A stretch of DNA of 37,201 nucleotides from Labrys sp. WJW (GTDB taxonomy: Bacteria; Pseudomonadota; Alphaproteobacteria; Rhizobiales; Labraceae), in contig NZ_LYXZ01000054.1 of NCBI RefSeq assembly GCF_001676615.1, positions 1 through 37,201 of the forward strand, read 5' to 3'. This document shows, one piece after another, positions 8,246 through 15,943 of this stretch. The stretch's first letter is position 1. Every line of letters begins with the position of its first letter. The notes under the pieces are model-generated. The model was not told the origin of the DNA. It did not search any database and saw only the letters and a list, made by a program, of their open reading frames with translations. The position numbers were made by a program, and so were the translations under genes.

Positions 8246-8572
8246 GACCTGCTTTTCGAATAAGGCCGGGCGGGGCGCCTGATGGCGAGAGAAGTGGCTC
8301 GTTTGGCGATTAGAGCAGGTTGGAAATGCGAATCAAGCCATTCCCTGTCGTCATACGCAACCGTCACGCAGGACCTTCCTGTCTTGCCAGGCTCGTTGCG
8401 GCGGCATGGCCGGGGGCGGCATGCGGCACGATAGCGTCGGGGAGCGGCGAGAGGGCCTACTCGGTGGAGGGGCGTGATGGCTGGCCTGTCCTGCCCCTTC
8501 AGCTGACGGGACGGCGACGAGCCTTGCCAAGGCGAAGTTCCGAGAAACCGGGGGCGTTTGTCCCGTGTGGGT
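8246..8572. other. gene-free stretch
   Basis: 327 bases between the glycosyltransferase start and the end of the MarR gene. The plus-strand reading frame that could start near 8320 has arginine/proline-rich, low-complexity composition and no ribosome-binding site. I see no convincing gene, RNA or repeat. The promoter for the glycosyltransferase must lie in its left part. Confidence 0.4.
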
Positions 8573-9094
8573 TCAGCAAAGGGCGGCGAGATCCTGCCTG
8601 AGGCGGATGACCTGGCCGCCCGCCAGATTCGCTTCGAGCCCGGCATGGCTTTCCTGCCAGATCGGCACGGCCCGCGCCAGGAGGGAGCCTCCCGCCTCTG
8701 TGAGCGCGAGCAGGCGGGAGCGCCGGTCCGCCGGGTCGCGCAATACCTGCACCAGGCCGCGAGCCTCGAGGCGCTTGAGCGCAGCGGTGAGGGTGGTGCG
8801 GTCCATGGCCAGCAGCGCCGCTACCGGCCCCATCGGCGGCGGGGCAGGGCGGTTGAGCGCCATCATCAGCGAAAACTGGCTGTTGGTCAGCCCGACCGGG
8901 CGCAGGGCGTCGTCGAAACGGCGAGCCAGTGCCCGCGCCGCGCGCTGGACGTGCAGGCACAGGCAGGTGTCGCGCACGAGCAGGGTCGTCGCGAACGGAA
9001 CGAGGGGCTCCTGTTCGCCTGCCATGTCCGGCGGCTCCGCCTCATCGAGGCCGGGCTGGGATGACAAGCGCCGATGGTCGGTGTGTTTTGACAT
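8573..9094 (-). CDS. MarR-family transcriptional regulator
   Basis: A 173-residue MarR-type winged-helix protein. After a variable N-terminus of about 40 residues comes the helix CLCLHVQRAARALARRFDDALRPVGLTNSQFSLMMAL. The recognition region follows as GPVAALLAMDRTTLTAALKRLEARGLVQ with the wing RDPADRRSRLLALTEAG. Such dimers usually repress a neighbouring gene until a phenolic or oxidant ligand is present. The paired Cys in CLCL (about residues 44 and 46) could be redox-sensing, but this is speculative. It diverges from a DUF899 gene. A perfect 12-bp palindrome (9106-9117) begins 12 bases before its start codon, so autoregulation and control of the DUF899 gene are likely. Confidence 0.86.
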   Translation of the reverse strand: MSKHTDHRRLSSQPGLDEAEPPDMAGEQEPLVPFATTLLVRDTCLCLHVQRAARALARRFDDALRPVGLTNSQFSLMMALNRPAPPPMGPVAALLAMDRTTLTAALKRLEARGLVQVLRDPADRRSRLLALTEAGGSLLARAVPIWQESHAGLEANLAGGQVIRLRQDLAALC

Positions 9095-9105
9095 GCGCTA
9101 ATAAT

Positions 9106-9117
9106 GTTGATATCAAC
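9106..9117. promoter_or_regulatory. perfect palindrome, likely MarR operator
   Basis: GTTGATATCAAC is a perfect 12-bp palindrome in an AT-rich stretch between the divergent MarR (start 9094) and DUF899 (start 9161) genes. Several outer base pairs are also symmetric. MarR-family proteins usually bind palindromes of this size and character overlapping their own promoter. Confidence 0.65.
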
Positions 9118-9160
9118 TTATTTAGTCAAGCTATCCAAGAACTGCTGCAGGGAGGTCGAC

Positions 9161-9892
9161 ATGTCAGCCCACCAGGTCGTGTCTCGGAACGAATGGCTGA
9201 CGGCGCGTAAGGCGCTGCTGATCAAGGAGAAGGAGGCGACGCGGGCGCGCGACCGGTTGAATGCCGAACGCATGGCGTTGCCCTGGGTCAAGGTCGACAA
9301 GGCCTATCTGTTCGACACGCCGGAGGGGCGGCGCACGCTCGCCGAACTGTTCGAGGGCCGCAGCCAGCTGATCGTCTACCATTTCATGCTGGGTCCCGAC
9401 TGGGATGCCGGCTGCACCGGCTGCTCCTTCCTGGCGGACCATCTCGACGGGGCGCTGGCTCATCTCAACCACCATGACGTCACGCTCACCGCCGTCTCTC
9501 GTGCCCCGCTTGCCAAGATCGAAGCCTACAAGGCACGCATGGGCTGGCGTTTTCCCTGGGCGTCTGCCTTCGGCAGCGATTTCAATTTCGACTATCACGT
9601 CTCCTTCAGCCGGGAAGACCTGGCCGGTGAGGAGATCGTCTATAATTTTACCAGCCAGCCGAGCGCCCAGGGCCACGACGAACTGCCTGGGTTGAGTGCC
9701 TTTTACAAGGACGAGCAGGGCGAGGTGTTTCACACCTATTCGAGCTATGCCCGCGGCCCCGAGGAACTGATCGGCACCTTGATGATCCTCGACCGCGCGC
9801 CGAAGGGACGGAACGAAGCCTCGACCATGGATTTCGTGCGGCGGCACGACGAATACCAGGACAAGCCTGCCGCGCATGCCTGCTGCGGCTGA
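9161..9892 (+). CDS. DUF899 thioredoxin-like protein
   Basis: A 243-residue member of the DUF899 (COG4312) family, predicted to have a thioredoxin-like fold. The core reads LIVYHFMLGPDWDAGCTGCSFLAD, with a CxxC pair at about Cys85 and Cys88, followed by SRAPLAKIEAYKARMGWRFPWASA and the FNFDYHVSF segment typical of the family. The protein ends in HACCG, giving a second vicinal Cys pair. The start at 9161 is fixed by GGAGG five bases upstream; an earlier in-frame ATG at 9104 lies inside the operator region. The biochemical role is not established for the family, and a thiol-redox or dehalogenase-like function is only a guess. It is likely repressed by the divergent MarR. Confidence 0.85.
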   Translation: MSAHQVVSRNEWLTARKALLIKEKEATRARDRLNAERMALPWVKVDKAYLFDTPEGRRTLAELFEGRSQLIVYHFMLGPDWDAGCTGCSFLADHLDGALAHLNHHDVTLTAVSRAPLAKIEAYKARMGWRFPWASAFGSDFNFDYHVSFSREDLAGEEIVYNFTSQPSAQGHDELPGLSAFYKDEQGEVFHTYSSYARGPEELIGTLMILDRAPKGRNEASTMDFVRRHDEYQDKPAAHACCG

Positions 9893-10017
9893 CGCCGCCT
9901 CTCGATGACTTTCGCCAGGGGGCTGTAATCGGCCCGCCATGGTCTCGGCCTATCGTCCTCTGCCAAGAAATCTATTCAGCAACCTGATCCGAAACCCGGC
10001 ATCCAAGGGAGCCCGTC

Positions 10018-10788
10018 ATGTCCGTCACACATGGAAGCTTTGTCTGGTACGAATTGATGACGACGGATGTGAAGGCGGCGGCGACCTTCTATACCGCCGT
10101 GCTGGGCTGGGAGGCAGCCGATTCCGGCATGCCGGGCCTCACCTACACGCTGTTCTCCAACAAGGGTGCGCTCGTGGCCGGCCTGATGGACATTCCGCCC
10201 GATGCCGTCGCCCGTAATGTGCCGCCGAACTGGACCGGCTTCGTCGCCGCTGACGACGTCGATGCCTCAGCCGCCGAGGTGGTGAAGCTCGGAGGCCAGG
10301 TTCATCGTGCGCCGGACGACATTCCCGGCGTCGGCCGCTTTGCCATTGCCGCCGATCCCTATGGTGCCGTGTTCGGCCTGTTCAAGGGGCAGGGGGATCC
10401 GCCGGAAATGCCGGGCCTGGGCACGCCCGGCCATATCGCCTGGCGCGAACTGCATGCCGGCGATGGCCCCGGCGCCTTCGAGTTCTATTCCAGGCTGTTC
10501 GGCTGGGAGAAGCACCAGGGCCTCGATATGGGACCGATGGGTGTCTATCAGCTCTACGGCCAGAACGGCACTGATTATGGGGGCATGATGACCCGCACCA
10601 AGGACATGTGCGGGCCGATGTGGATCTATTACATCCAGGTCGACAATATCGACGAGACGGCCAAACGTGTCACCGACAATGGCGGCAAGATCCTGATGGA
10701 GCCGATGGAAGTGCCCGGCGAGATGTGGGTGATCCAATGCCGTGATCCGCAAGGAGCCCTGACGGCGATGGTCGGGCCGCGTTCCTGA
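10018..10788 (+). CDS. two-domain glyoxalase-fold (VOC) protein
   Basis: A 256-residue protein made of two VOC (glyoxalase/bleomycin-resistance) modules, about residues 5-122 and 135-254. Each starts with the same pattern (FVWYELMTTDVKAAATFYTAVLGWE and IAWRELHAGDGPGAFEFYSRLFGWE) and ends with a strand carrying DPYGAVFGLF or DPQGALTAMV. This layout matches the COG3324 group, whose substrates are largely unknown. It is cytoplasmic. AAGGGAG upstream supports the ATG at 10018. It follows the DUF899 gene by 125 bp in the same direction and ends in a good hairpin terminator, so the two genes may be one transcript. Confidence 0.85.
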   Translation: MSVTHGSFVWYELMTTDVKAAATFYTAVLGWEAADSGMPGLTYTLFSNKGALVAGLMDIPPDAVARNVPPNWTGFVAADDVDASAAEVVKLGGQVHRAPDDIPGVGRFAIAADPYGAVFGLFKGQGDPPEMPGLGTPGHIAWRELHAGDGPGAFEFYSRLFGWEKHQGLDMGPMGVYQLYGQNGTDYGGMMTRTKDMCGPMWIYYIQVDNIDETAKRVTDNGGKILMEPMEVPGEMWVIQCRDPQGALTAMVGPRS

Positions 10789-10815
10789 CCGTGCCAGCCA
10801 ATGCGAATGACGGCG

Positions 10816-10843
10816 AGGCCCCGGAAGCGATGACGGGGCCTTT
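10816..10843 (+). terminator. hairpin terminator after VOC gene
   Basis: AGGCCCCG (10816-10823) pairs perfectly with CGGGGCCT (10834-10841) across a 10-base loop. TTTG follows on the plus strand, 28 bases after the VOC stop codon. The T-run is short, so termination strength is uncertain. Confidence 0.55.
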
Positions 10844-10869
10844 GTCGTGCGCCATCATGTCCTTGCTCG

Positions 10870-10918
10870 ATTTGTAAGACAAGAATTGCCTCAATTTGTA
10901 AGACAAGAACTTGCCTCA
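10870..10918. promoter_or_regulatory. tandem TTGTAAGACAA operator-like repeat
   Basis: A 24-base unit (10870-10893) is repeated immediately (10894-10918) with a single one-base insertion. Each unit holds TTGT-AAG-ACAA (10872-10882 and 10896-10906), a perfect inverted repeat matching the TnGTnnnACnA consensus known for FadR-type GntR regulators. The two centres are 24 bp apart, about two helical turns. They lie about 165-190 bp upstream of the denD-like gene. One near-identical site occurs upstream of the SDR gene (19968-19978). Confidence 0.6.
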
Positions 10919-11069
10919 CCTCGGCAAAGGCCTTATCGCTAGGCTGAGAAACGGCGGATTCGAGCCGTCCTTCGAGCCCGGAACGGGCATCATGAGACAA
11001 GAGGTGCGGCGCGATGCGCAGGGCTTCGGCTGGCGTTATTCGGTCGCGGGGAAATGACGAGGCGAGGCG

Positions 11070-12074
11070 ATGAAAGTCCTGATCCTGGGTGCGGCAGGTA
11101 TGGTTGGCCGCAAATTGCTGGAAAGCATGAGCCGCGACGGCAAGCTTGGCGGCAGGGCCGTCAGCGAGGCTTTGCTCAGCGACGTCGTGCTGCCCCAGGT
11201 TCCCGCCGGTTTGCCGTTCGCCTGCAGCGCCAGCCAGGATGACCTGCCCGTGCCGGGCACGGTCGAGCGTCTGATCGGCGCGCGCCCCGACGTGATCGTC
11301 CATCTCGCCGCGATCGTCTCGGGTGAGGCGGAAGCCGATTTCGACAAGGGCTATCGCATCAACCTGGAAGGTACCCAGCGCCTGTTCGAGGCGATCCGCC
11401 AGGCTCATGGTGATGCCAGGCCGGGCGAGGGCTATTATCCGCGCGTGATCTTTTCCTCCTCCATCGCCGTGTTCGGGGCCCCCTTCCCGGAGCGCATCGG
11501 CGATGAGTTCTTCAACACGCCCCTGACCTCCTATGGCACGCAGAAGGCGATCGGCGAGCTGCTGCTGGCCGACTATAGCCGCCGCGGCTTCTTCGACGGC
11601 ATCGGCATCCGCCTGCCCACCATTGCGGTGCGCCCCGGCAAGCCCAACAAGGCAGCCTCCGGGTTTTTCTCGGGCATTCTGCGCGAGCCGCTGAACGGGC
11701 AGGAAGCCATCCTGCCGGTCTCGGACGACGTGCGTCATTGGTTCGCCAGCCCGCGTTCAGCGGTCGGCTTCCTCCACCATTCCGCTGCAATCGATACGGC
11801 CCGCCTGGGCGCACGCCGCAACCTTTCCATGCCTGGCCTTTCCGCCACGGTGTCCGAGGAGATCGAGGCCCTGCGCCGGGCGGCCGGCGACAAGGCCGTG
11901 GCGCTGATCAAGCACCAGCCTGATCCCGTGATCGAGAAGATCGTGGCGGGTTGGCCGCGCGATTTCGACACGGCGCGTGCCCTCGAACTCGGCTTTGTCG
12001 CCGATCGCGACATGGATGCCATCGTGCAGGCCCATATCGAGGACGAGCTCGGCGGCAAGCTGCCGACCCTCTGA
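11070..12074 (+). CDS. denD: NAD-dependent D-erythronate dehydrogenase-like epimerase-family protein
   Basis: A 334-residue extended short-chain dehydrogenase. It has the N-terminal NAD motif GAAGMVG (7-13) and the catalytic YGTQK (Tyr155, Lys159). The conserved stretch from SSIAVFGAPFP through RLPTIAVRPGKPNKAASGFFSGILREPL is what I recognise from DenD proteins. These oxidise D-erythronate to 2-oxo-tetronate for four-carbon sugar-acid catabolism. The other pathway genes (otnK, otnC, otnI) are not in the window, so the substrate call is tentative. It is cytoplasmic. A hydroxyacid dehydrogenase follows in the same direction after a repeat element. Tandem TTGTAAGACAA sites upstream suggest control by a GntR-type regulator. 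Confidence 0.75.
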   Translation: MKVLILGAAGMVGRKLLESMSRDGKLGGRAVSEALLSDVVLPQVPAGLPFACSASQDDLPVPGTVERLIGARPDVIVHLAAIVSGEAEADFDKGYRINLEGTQRLFEAIRQAHGDARPGEGYYPRVIFSSSIAVFGAPFPERIGDEFFNTPLTSYGTQKAIGELLLADYSRRGFFDGIGIRLPTIAVRPGKPNKAASGFFSGILREPLNGQEAILPVSDDVRHWFASPRSAVGFLHHSAAIDTARLGARRNLSMPGLSATVSEEIEALRRAAGDKAVALIKHQPDPVIEKIVAGWPRDFDTARALELGFVADRDMDAIVQAHIEDELGGKLPTL

Positions 12075-12089
12075 GCCGGTGCTTGCCTG

Positions 12090-12187
12090 GAGCAAAGCGC
12101 GTTCATGCTTGAATGCGCTTTGCTCTCACTCCCTGGTTCGACACGTCTTTGCGATTTGGTGATTTCGCCAGATCGCAAAACGCTTTA
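12090..12187 (+). repeat. RIME-like two-hairpin intergenic repeat, copy 2
   Basis: Second copy of the element at 1-97, in the opposite orientation. GAGCAAAGCGCGTT pairs with AATGCGCTTTGCTC, followed by a linker with TTCGACACGTCTTTGCGAT and closing ATCGCAAAACGCTTT. It separates denD from the hydroxyacid dehydrogenase and would add two stem-loops to any shared transcript. Confidence 0.75.
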
Positions 12188-12238
12188 GGTCTTGGCGCTA
12201 CCCTTCGATCCATTCCATTCCCTGAGAGTTCCCTCGGC

Positions 12239-13210
12239 ATGTCCGCACCCGATCTTCTGATGCCCAAGCCCATGCTTGCCCAAACGGTCGAGGCCCTGGA
12301 CCAGGCCTTTACCGTGCACAAGCTCTGGCTGGCGGATGATCCCGACGCGGTGCTGGCGAGGATTGCCGACCGGGTACGCTTCCTTGCGGCCGGCGGCCAT
12401 GCCCATGTCGACGAAGCGCTGATCGCCGCTTTACCCAAGCTCGAAATCATCGCCAATTTCGGCGTCGGCTATGATTCCGTCGATGCCGCCGCGGCGGCAC
12501 GGCATGGCGTCGTGGTCACCAACACGCCCGAAGTCCTCAACGAAGACGTCGCTGATCTCGCCATGGCCTTGCTGTTGGCGACCATCCGCGAAGTACCGCA
12601 GGCCGACCGCTTCCTGCGGCAGGGCCGATGGCTGAACGAAAACTATCCGCTGACGCCGGCGACGCTGCGTGGGCGCACACTCGGTATCGTCGGCCTGGGA
12701 CGGATCGGCAAGGCGATCGCCCGCCGCGCCGAGGCCTTCGGCCTGAAGATCGCCTATTACGGGCGCCGGCGCCAGGCGGATGTGGCCTATGCCTACCACT
12801 CCAGCGTGAAGGCGCTGGCGGAGGCGGTGGATACGCTGATGATCATCGTCCCCGGAGGGGCGGAGACGCGCCATCTGGTCGATGCCGAGGTGCTTAAGGC
12901 GCTCGGCCCCGAGGGCGTGCTGATCAATGTCGCCCGCGGTTCCGTCGTCGACGAGAGCGCCCTGATCGAGGCGTTGCGCAATCGCACCATTCTCGCGGCG
13001 GGGCTCGACGTCTTCGCCGGCGAACCGCATGTGCCCGAAGCGCTGGTGGCGCTGGACAATGCGGTGCTGCTGCCGCATGTCGGCTCGGCTACCATTCACA
13101 CCCGCCGCGCCATGGGCCAGCTGGTGGTCGACAATCTCGTCTCCTGGCGCGATGGCAAGGGGCCGCTGACGCCGGTGTCCGAGACGCCCTGGCCCCGACA
13201 GAAGGCCTGA
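12239..13210 (+). CDS. 2-hydroxyacid dehydrogenase (glyoxylate/hydroxypyruvate reductase-like)
   Basis: A 323-residue D-isomer-specific 2-hydroxyacid dehydrogenase, which interconverts a 2-oxo acid and a D-2-hydroxy acid with NAD(P)H. The substrate-side domain holds ANFGVGYDSVD. The nucleotide-binding motif is GIVGLGRIGKAIA (about 147-159), with RRR at the end of the next strand suggesting NADPH preference. The catalytic trio is visible in NVARGSVVDE (Arg), the GLDVFAGEP region (Glu) and LPHVGSAT (His). I chose 12239 because the longer in-frame start at 12113 falls inside the repeat element; no strong Shine-Dalgarno was found. Together with DenD it suggests hydroxy-acid metabolism. The gene ends just before a long inverted repeat. 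Confidence 0.88.
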   Translation: MSAPDLLMPKPMLAQTVEALDQAFTVHKLWLADDPDAVLARIADRVRFLAAGGHAHVDEALIAALPKLEIIANFGVGYDSVDAAAAARHGVVVTNTPEVLNEDVADLAMALLLATIREVPQADRFLRQGRWLNENYPLTPATLRGRTLGIVGLGRIGKAIARRAEAFGLKIAYYGRRRQADVAYAYHSSVKALAEAVDTLMIIVPGGAETRHLVDAEVLKALGPEGVLINVARGSVVDESALIEALRNRTILAAGLDVFAGEPHVPEALVALDNAVLLPHVGSATIHTRRAMGQLVVDNLVSWRDGKGPLTPVSETPWPRQKA

Positions 13211-13229
13211 CGGCCGACAGCTCCAACTA

Positions 13230-13290
13230 CAGACAAGACAAGCAGGCTCCGCCGGACCATTGGCCCGGCGGAGCCTGCTTGTCTTGTCTG
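13230..13290 (+). terminator. exceptionally long perfect hairpin, likely terminator
   Basis: Two perfect 26-base inverted arms (13230-13255 and 13265-13290) with a 9-base loop that can itself pair CCA with TGG. The arms begin CAGACAAGACAAGC. It starts 20 bases after the hydroxyacid dehydrogenase stop codon. GATTTTCG follows, so it may terminate transcription, but the stem is far longer than a normal terminator needs. It could also be a small inverted-repeat element. Confidence 0.6.
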
Positions 13291-13710
13291 GGGAGATTTT
13301 CGTCTCGTTGCATGGCATGCCACCTGCAAGCAAAACGGGATACCGGATAGGAGTTTTTCCGAACTCGTTCCGGCATCGATGTGCGGAGGCGGTGAAACGG
13401 TAAGTCTTATATTGCCACATGGAAACTATTTTATCTGCGAAGAGACGCGTGTGGGGCCTTTTGCTAACAGATAGAGGTTTCGCGTATTAATTTTATGTGT
13501 TCCAATTATAAAACACCAAAATAGACTTTTATTTTGTTGGTATGTTAATTCACTATACCCTTATGGGTAGTCGATTCTTTTGTGTAAGCTATGAAGCTTC
13601 GGATGTGTCTTTTGAGTGACACATATTCGCCAAAATGTTTTCTGTCGGTACCAAGGTAGAGAAACTCTATTGTGGCGCTTTCTAGAATATCGCACCTTCA
13701 CTGCGACGAT
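13291..13710. other. AT-rich upstream region of the porin
   Basis: A stretch visibly richer in A and T than any other part of the window and without a gene. It holds short hairpins, including ATGTGTC/GACACAT (13603-13624, 8-base loop) and TACCC/GGGTA with a TTAT loop (about 13554-13567). The porin promoter probably lies here, but I cannot fix a -10/-35 pair with confidence. Confidence 0.4.
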
Positions 13711-13828
13711 TCACGTGGCGGCCAAGTGCTTCTCAAGCATGCGCCAAGTTTGGTCGGCCGTTGTGAATGGGGTGACATGACGAGAAACCCCATCCACGCA
13801 AGTAAAAAATGTCCCGGAGGGGGTTTTG
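13711..13828 (+). promoter_or_regulatory. structured porin 5' leader with competing Shine-Dalgarno pairing
   Basis: A hairpin TGGCG...TGCTT-CTC-AAGCA...CGCCA occupies 13716-13746. Then GTGAATGGGGT (13763-13773) can pair with ACCCCATCCAC (13787-13797), 10 of 11 positions. The same strand AAACCCCATCC (13785-13795) can instead pair with GGAGGGGGTTT (13816-13826), 10 of 11 positions. That second stem covers the whole GGAGG ribosome-binding site of the porin. The two stems exclude each other, the layout of a translational on/off switch. Transcription through this region is assumed, not shown. Confidence 0.55.
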
Positions 13829-15226
13829 ATGACGATTAAATCCGCACTTCTCGGCGCTGCTGCAGGCATCGCCGCCATCGGCGCCGCCCAGGCTGCCGAC
13901 CTGCCCATGACCAAGGGCGAGGCCGTCGAATATGTGAAGGTCTGCTCCGCCTTCGGTCCCGGCTTCTTCTACATCCCCGGCTCCGACACCTGCCTGAAGA
14001 TCGGCGGCGAGATCCGCGCCGACTATCGCGTGTTTGGTGGCGACCGGGTAGGCATCAATTCGGCTCCGACATCAATCAACAATGTCTTGACCAATGTTGG
14101 GCAGAGCCGGAATGATGATCGCTCGGCCTTCAACACTCAGGCCCGCATCTGGTTCGATGCCCGCACCGAGACCGAATGGGGTCTGCTGCGCTCCTACTTC
14201 CAGATCAATGCCGACTCGCATCCGATTTCGGCTCAAGGACGTGGCGGCATTTATAACGGCAATACCTTCACGATCGACAAGGCCTTCATCCAGTTCGGTG
14301 GCTTGACGGCTGGTTATGCCCATTCGTTCTTCGGCTTCTACGATAACGAGTATGGCGATACGATCTGGGCACCCTACTACTCAGAAACCAGCACGGTTAA
14401 CCTCATCGCCTACACCGCTCAGTTCGGTGGTGGCTTCAGCGCCACGCTGTCGATCGAAGACGGTCGTGACCACCGTGTTAACGACGTTGGCTTCGCTGGC
14501 ACGGCCCTCGGCTTCGGTCTTACCGGCGTGGACATCAATCTGCAGGGCGGGCAGCAAATCCCGGACGTCGTTGGTCAATTGCGCTATGACTCGACTTGGG
14601 GATCCTTGGCCCTCCAAGGAGCTCTTCACCAGCTGCGCTCACCAGAAACTGTTGATGTGACGGTGACGTCGGGCGGCAACACTGGCACTCTTTCCATCCC
14701 GACGACTCACGACAACAAGTACGGCTTTGCCGTTGGCGGTACTGCTCTCATTAAGATACCGGCCATCGATGGTGGGCATTTTATCGTTGAAGGTCAGTAT
14801 GCTGATGGCGCCACCGAATATCTCGGTGTCAAGAACAGCCTCGGCACGCTCATCGGCTTGTCGGATCTCTTCCCCTCGTCGATCGGGCCAGGCGGTATTA
14901 CGGGCTATGACAGAACCAAGGGCTGGTCGATCGTAGCCGAACTCGGTGGCAATATCACGCCGCAGCTCAACGCTAATCTTGTGGGTAGCTACATCGACGT
15001 GAAGGCCGATGGCATCCTGCGCAACGTTGCCCCGGGTATCGATATTTCGCTCAAGGAATACACCATCGCGGGCAATCTGACCTATACGATCGTCAAGGGC
15101 CTCTCAGTGGCAGGCGAAGTATCCTATACCCACACCAAGCAGGAAGTTGGCATCGGGCCGCTCGGATCTGCGGATGGCTCCGCTAACTCTTGGCAGGGCG
15201 GAGTTCGCCTGAAGCGCACCTTCTGA
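13829..15226 (+). CDS. rhizobial outer-membrane porin (Porin_2/Omp2b type)
   Basis: A 465-residue outer-membrane beta-barrel porin giving diffusion of small hydrophilic solutes. A signal peptide is clear: MTIKSALLGAAAGIAAIGAAQA, cut before ADLP at residue 23. The mature start ADLPMTKGEAVEYVKVC...FFYIPGSDTCLKIGGEIRADY is the hallmark of the Hyphomicrobiales porin family. The chain ends in RLKRTF, with the terminal Phe used for barrel insertion. Alternating-strand, Gly/Asp-rich sequence fills the rest. The ATG at 13829 has GGAGG eight bases upstream; a TTG directly before it is in frame but not needed. Codon use is less GC-biased than in neighbouring genes, as expected for a highly expressed surface protein. 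Translation may be controlled by the structured leader. Confidence 0.95.
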   Translation: MTIKSALLGAAAGIAAIGAAQAADLPMTKGEAVEYVKVCSAFGPGFFYIPGSDTCLKIGGEIRADYRVFGGDRVGINSAPTSINNVLTNVGQSRNDDRSAFNTQARIWFDARTETEWGLLRSYFQINADSHPISAQGRGGIYNGNTFTIDKAFIQFGGLTAGYAHSFFGFYDNEYGDTIWAPYYSETSTVNLIAYTAQFGGGFSATLSIEDGRDHRVNDVGFAGTALGFGLTGVDINLQGGQQIPDVVGQLRYDSTWGSLALQGALHQLRSPETVDVTVTSGGNTGTLSIPTTHDNKYGFAVGGTALIKIPAIDGGHFIVEGQYADGATEYLGVKNSLGTLIGLSDLFPSSIGPGGITGYDRTKGWSIVAELGGNITPQLNANLVGSYIDVKADGILRNVAPGIDISLKEYTIAGNLTYTIVKGLSVAGEVSYTHTKQEVGIGPLGSADGSANSWQGGVRLKRTF

Positions 15227-15246
15227 TCCAAACCGGACGATCTGAG

Positions 15247-15276
15247 AGCGGGGCCCGGCGCGAGCCGGGTCCCGCT
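15247..15276 (+). terminator. hairpin after porin
   Basis: A 13-bp stem with one G-T pair (AGCGGGGCCCGGC at 15247-15259, GCCGGGTCCCGCT at 15264-15276) and a GCGA tetraloop, starting 20 bases after the porin stop. No T-run follows, so it may be a transcript-end stabiliser more than a classical terminator. Confidence 0.5.
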
Positions 15277-15344
15277 TGGCCTATTGTGCTTGCAGTCCTG
15301 AAGTTGTGCTGTGCGTTTTGGCAACGTCCTCAAGAAATTGTGAT

Positions 15345-15414
15345 GTTACGATTTTGATCTGTAACGCTGAATGCATTCCGGTATGGTAACGTATATTGGA
15401 GTGCCTTACGTATA
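15345..15414. promoter_or_regulatory. repeated GTAACG motifs upstream of XRE gene
   Basis: The 309-base gap between porin and the XRE gene contains GTTAC (15345-15349) facing GTAAC (15361-15365), then TAACGTATA (15387-15395) and TTACGTATA (15406-15414). The short motifs recur at 19-25 bp spacing and may bind the downstream regulator. They are too short to be secure. Confidence 0.25.
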
Positions 15415-15535
15415 GAAGTTGAAGTCCAGTGCATTTTGCGGAGTCTCCCCGGTTCTGGAGAAGTCGCGATGAAATATTTGAGAATGTTTGCTGAAAGAGT
15501 TCCAGGCAATGTAGCGCGATCTCACAAGGCGTGAA

Positions 15536-15850
15536 GTGAGTGAAGAAATGCAGGAAAGAGCGAGCCGTCCCTTCCAGAAGAACTCCACATCGCTCCAGAT
15601 CGACTGGAAGCGATTTGGTGACGATTTGCGGAATGTGCGCGCAGCGCGCGGGCTGACCTATCGACAGTTCGGCGCGCTTACGGGCGTGACCTTCAGTACG
15701 CTGGCGCGTCTCGAATCCTCCTACCTGCCCTGCAACGCCGAGACCTTCATGACTCTGGCGGTGGAGATGGGGCGTGATCCCCTGGCCTATGTGATCCGCA
15801 GCAATGCCAGTGTGAGCGGCGTGCTCGTACAGGAGACGGATGCAGCGTGA
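15536..15850 (+). CDS. small XRE-type helix-turn-helix regulator
   Basis: A 104-residue protein with one Cro/C1-type helix-turn-helix at about residues 27-86: FGDDLRNVRAARGLTYRQFGALTGVTFSTLARLESSYLPCNAETFMTLAVEMGRDP. The GLTYRQFGALTGVTFSTLARLE part is the DNA-contacting HTH. No sensor domain or transmembrane segment is present, so it probably acts as a small cytoplasmic DNA-binding dimer. The start is GTG at 15536; an ATG four codons later (15548) is possible. A short sequence in the 3' direction leads to the GntR gene 93 bp away on the same strand. Its target is unknown; the porin upstream and the GntR gene downstream are the closest candidates. Confidence 0.75.
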   Translation: MSEEMQERASRPFQKNSTSLQIDWKRFGDDLRNVRAARGLTYRQFGALTGVTFSTLARLESSYLPCNAETFMTLAVEMGRDPLAYVIRSNASVSGVLVQETDAA

Positions 15851-15943
15851 TTGAGGTTCTGCGGAAGCAGGACCAAGCATGCGCTGTTGCTGGAGCGGTA
15901 AAGCTGGTAGGGTCCCGCATCCCTTTCGTCGATTTGCCGCTTC

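Noticed and set aside
12113..12238. N-terminal extension of the hydroxyacid dehydrogenase
   Set aside because: The extra codons fall inside the RIME-like repeat and do not match the family N-terminus.
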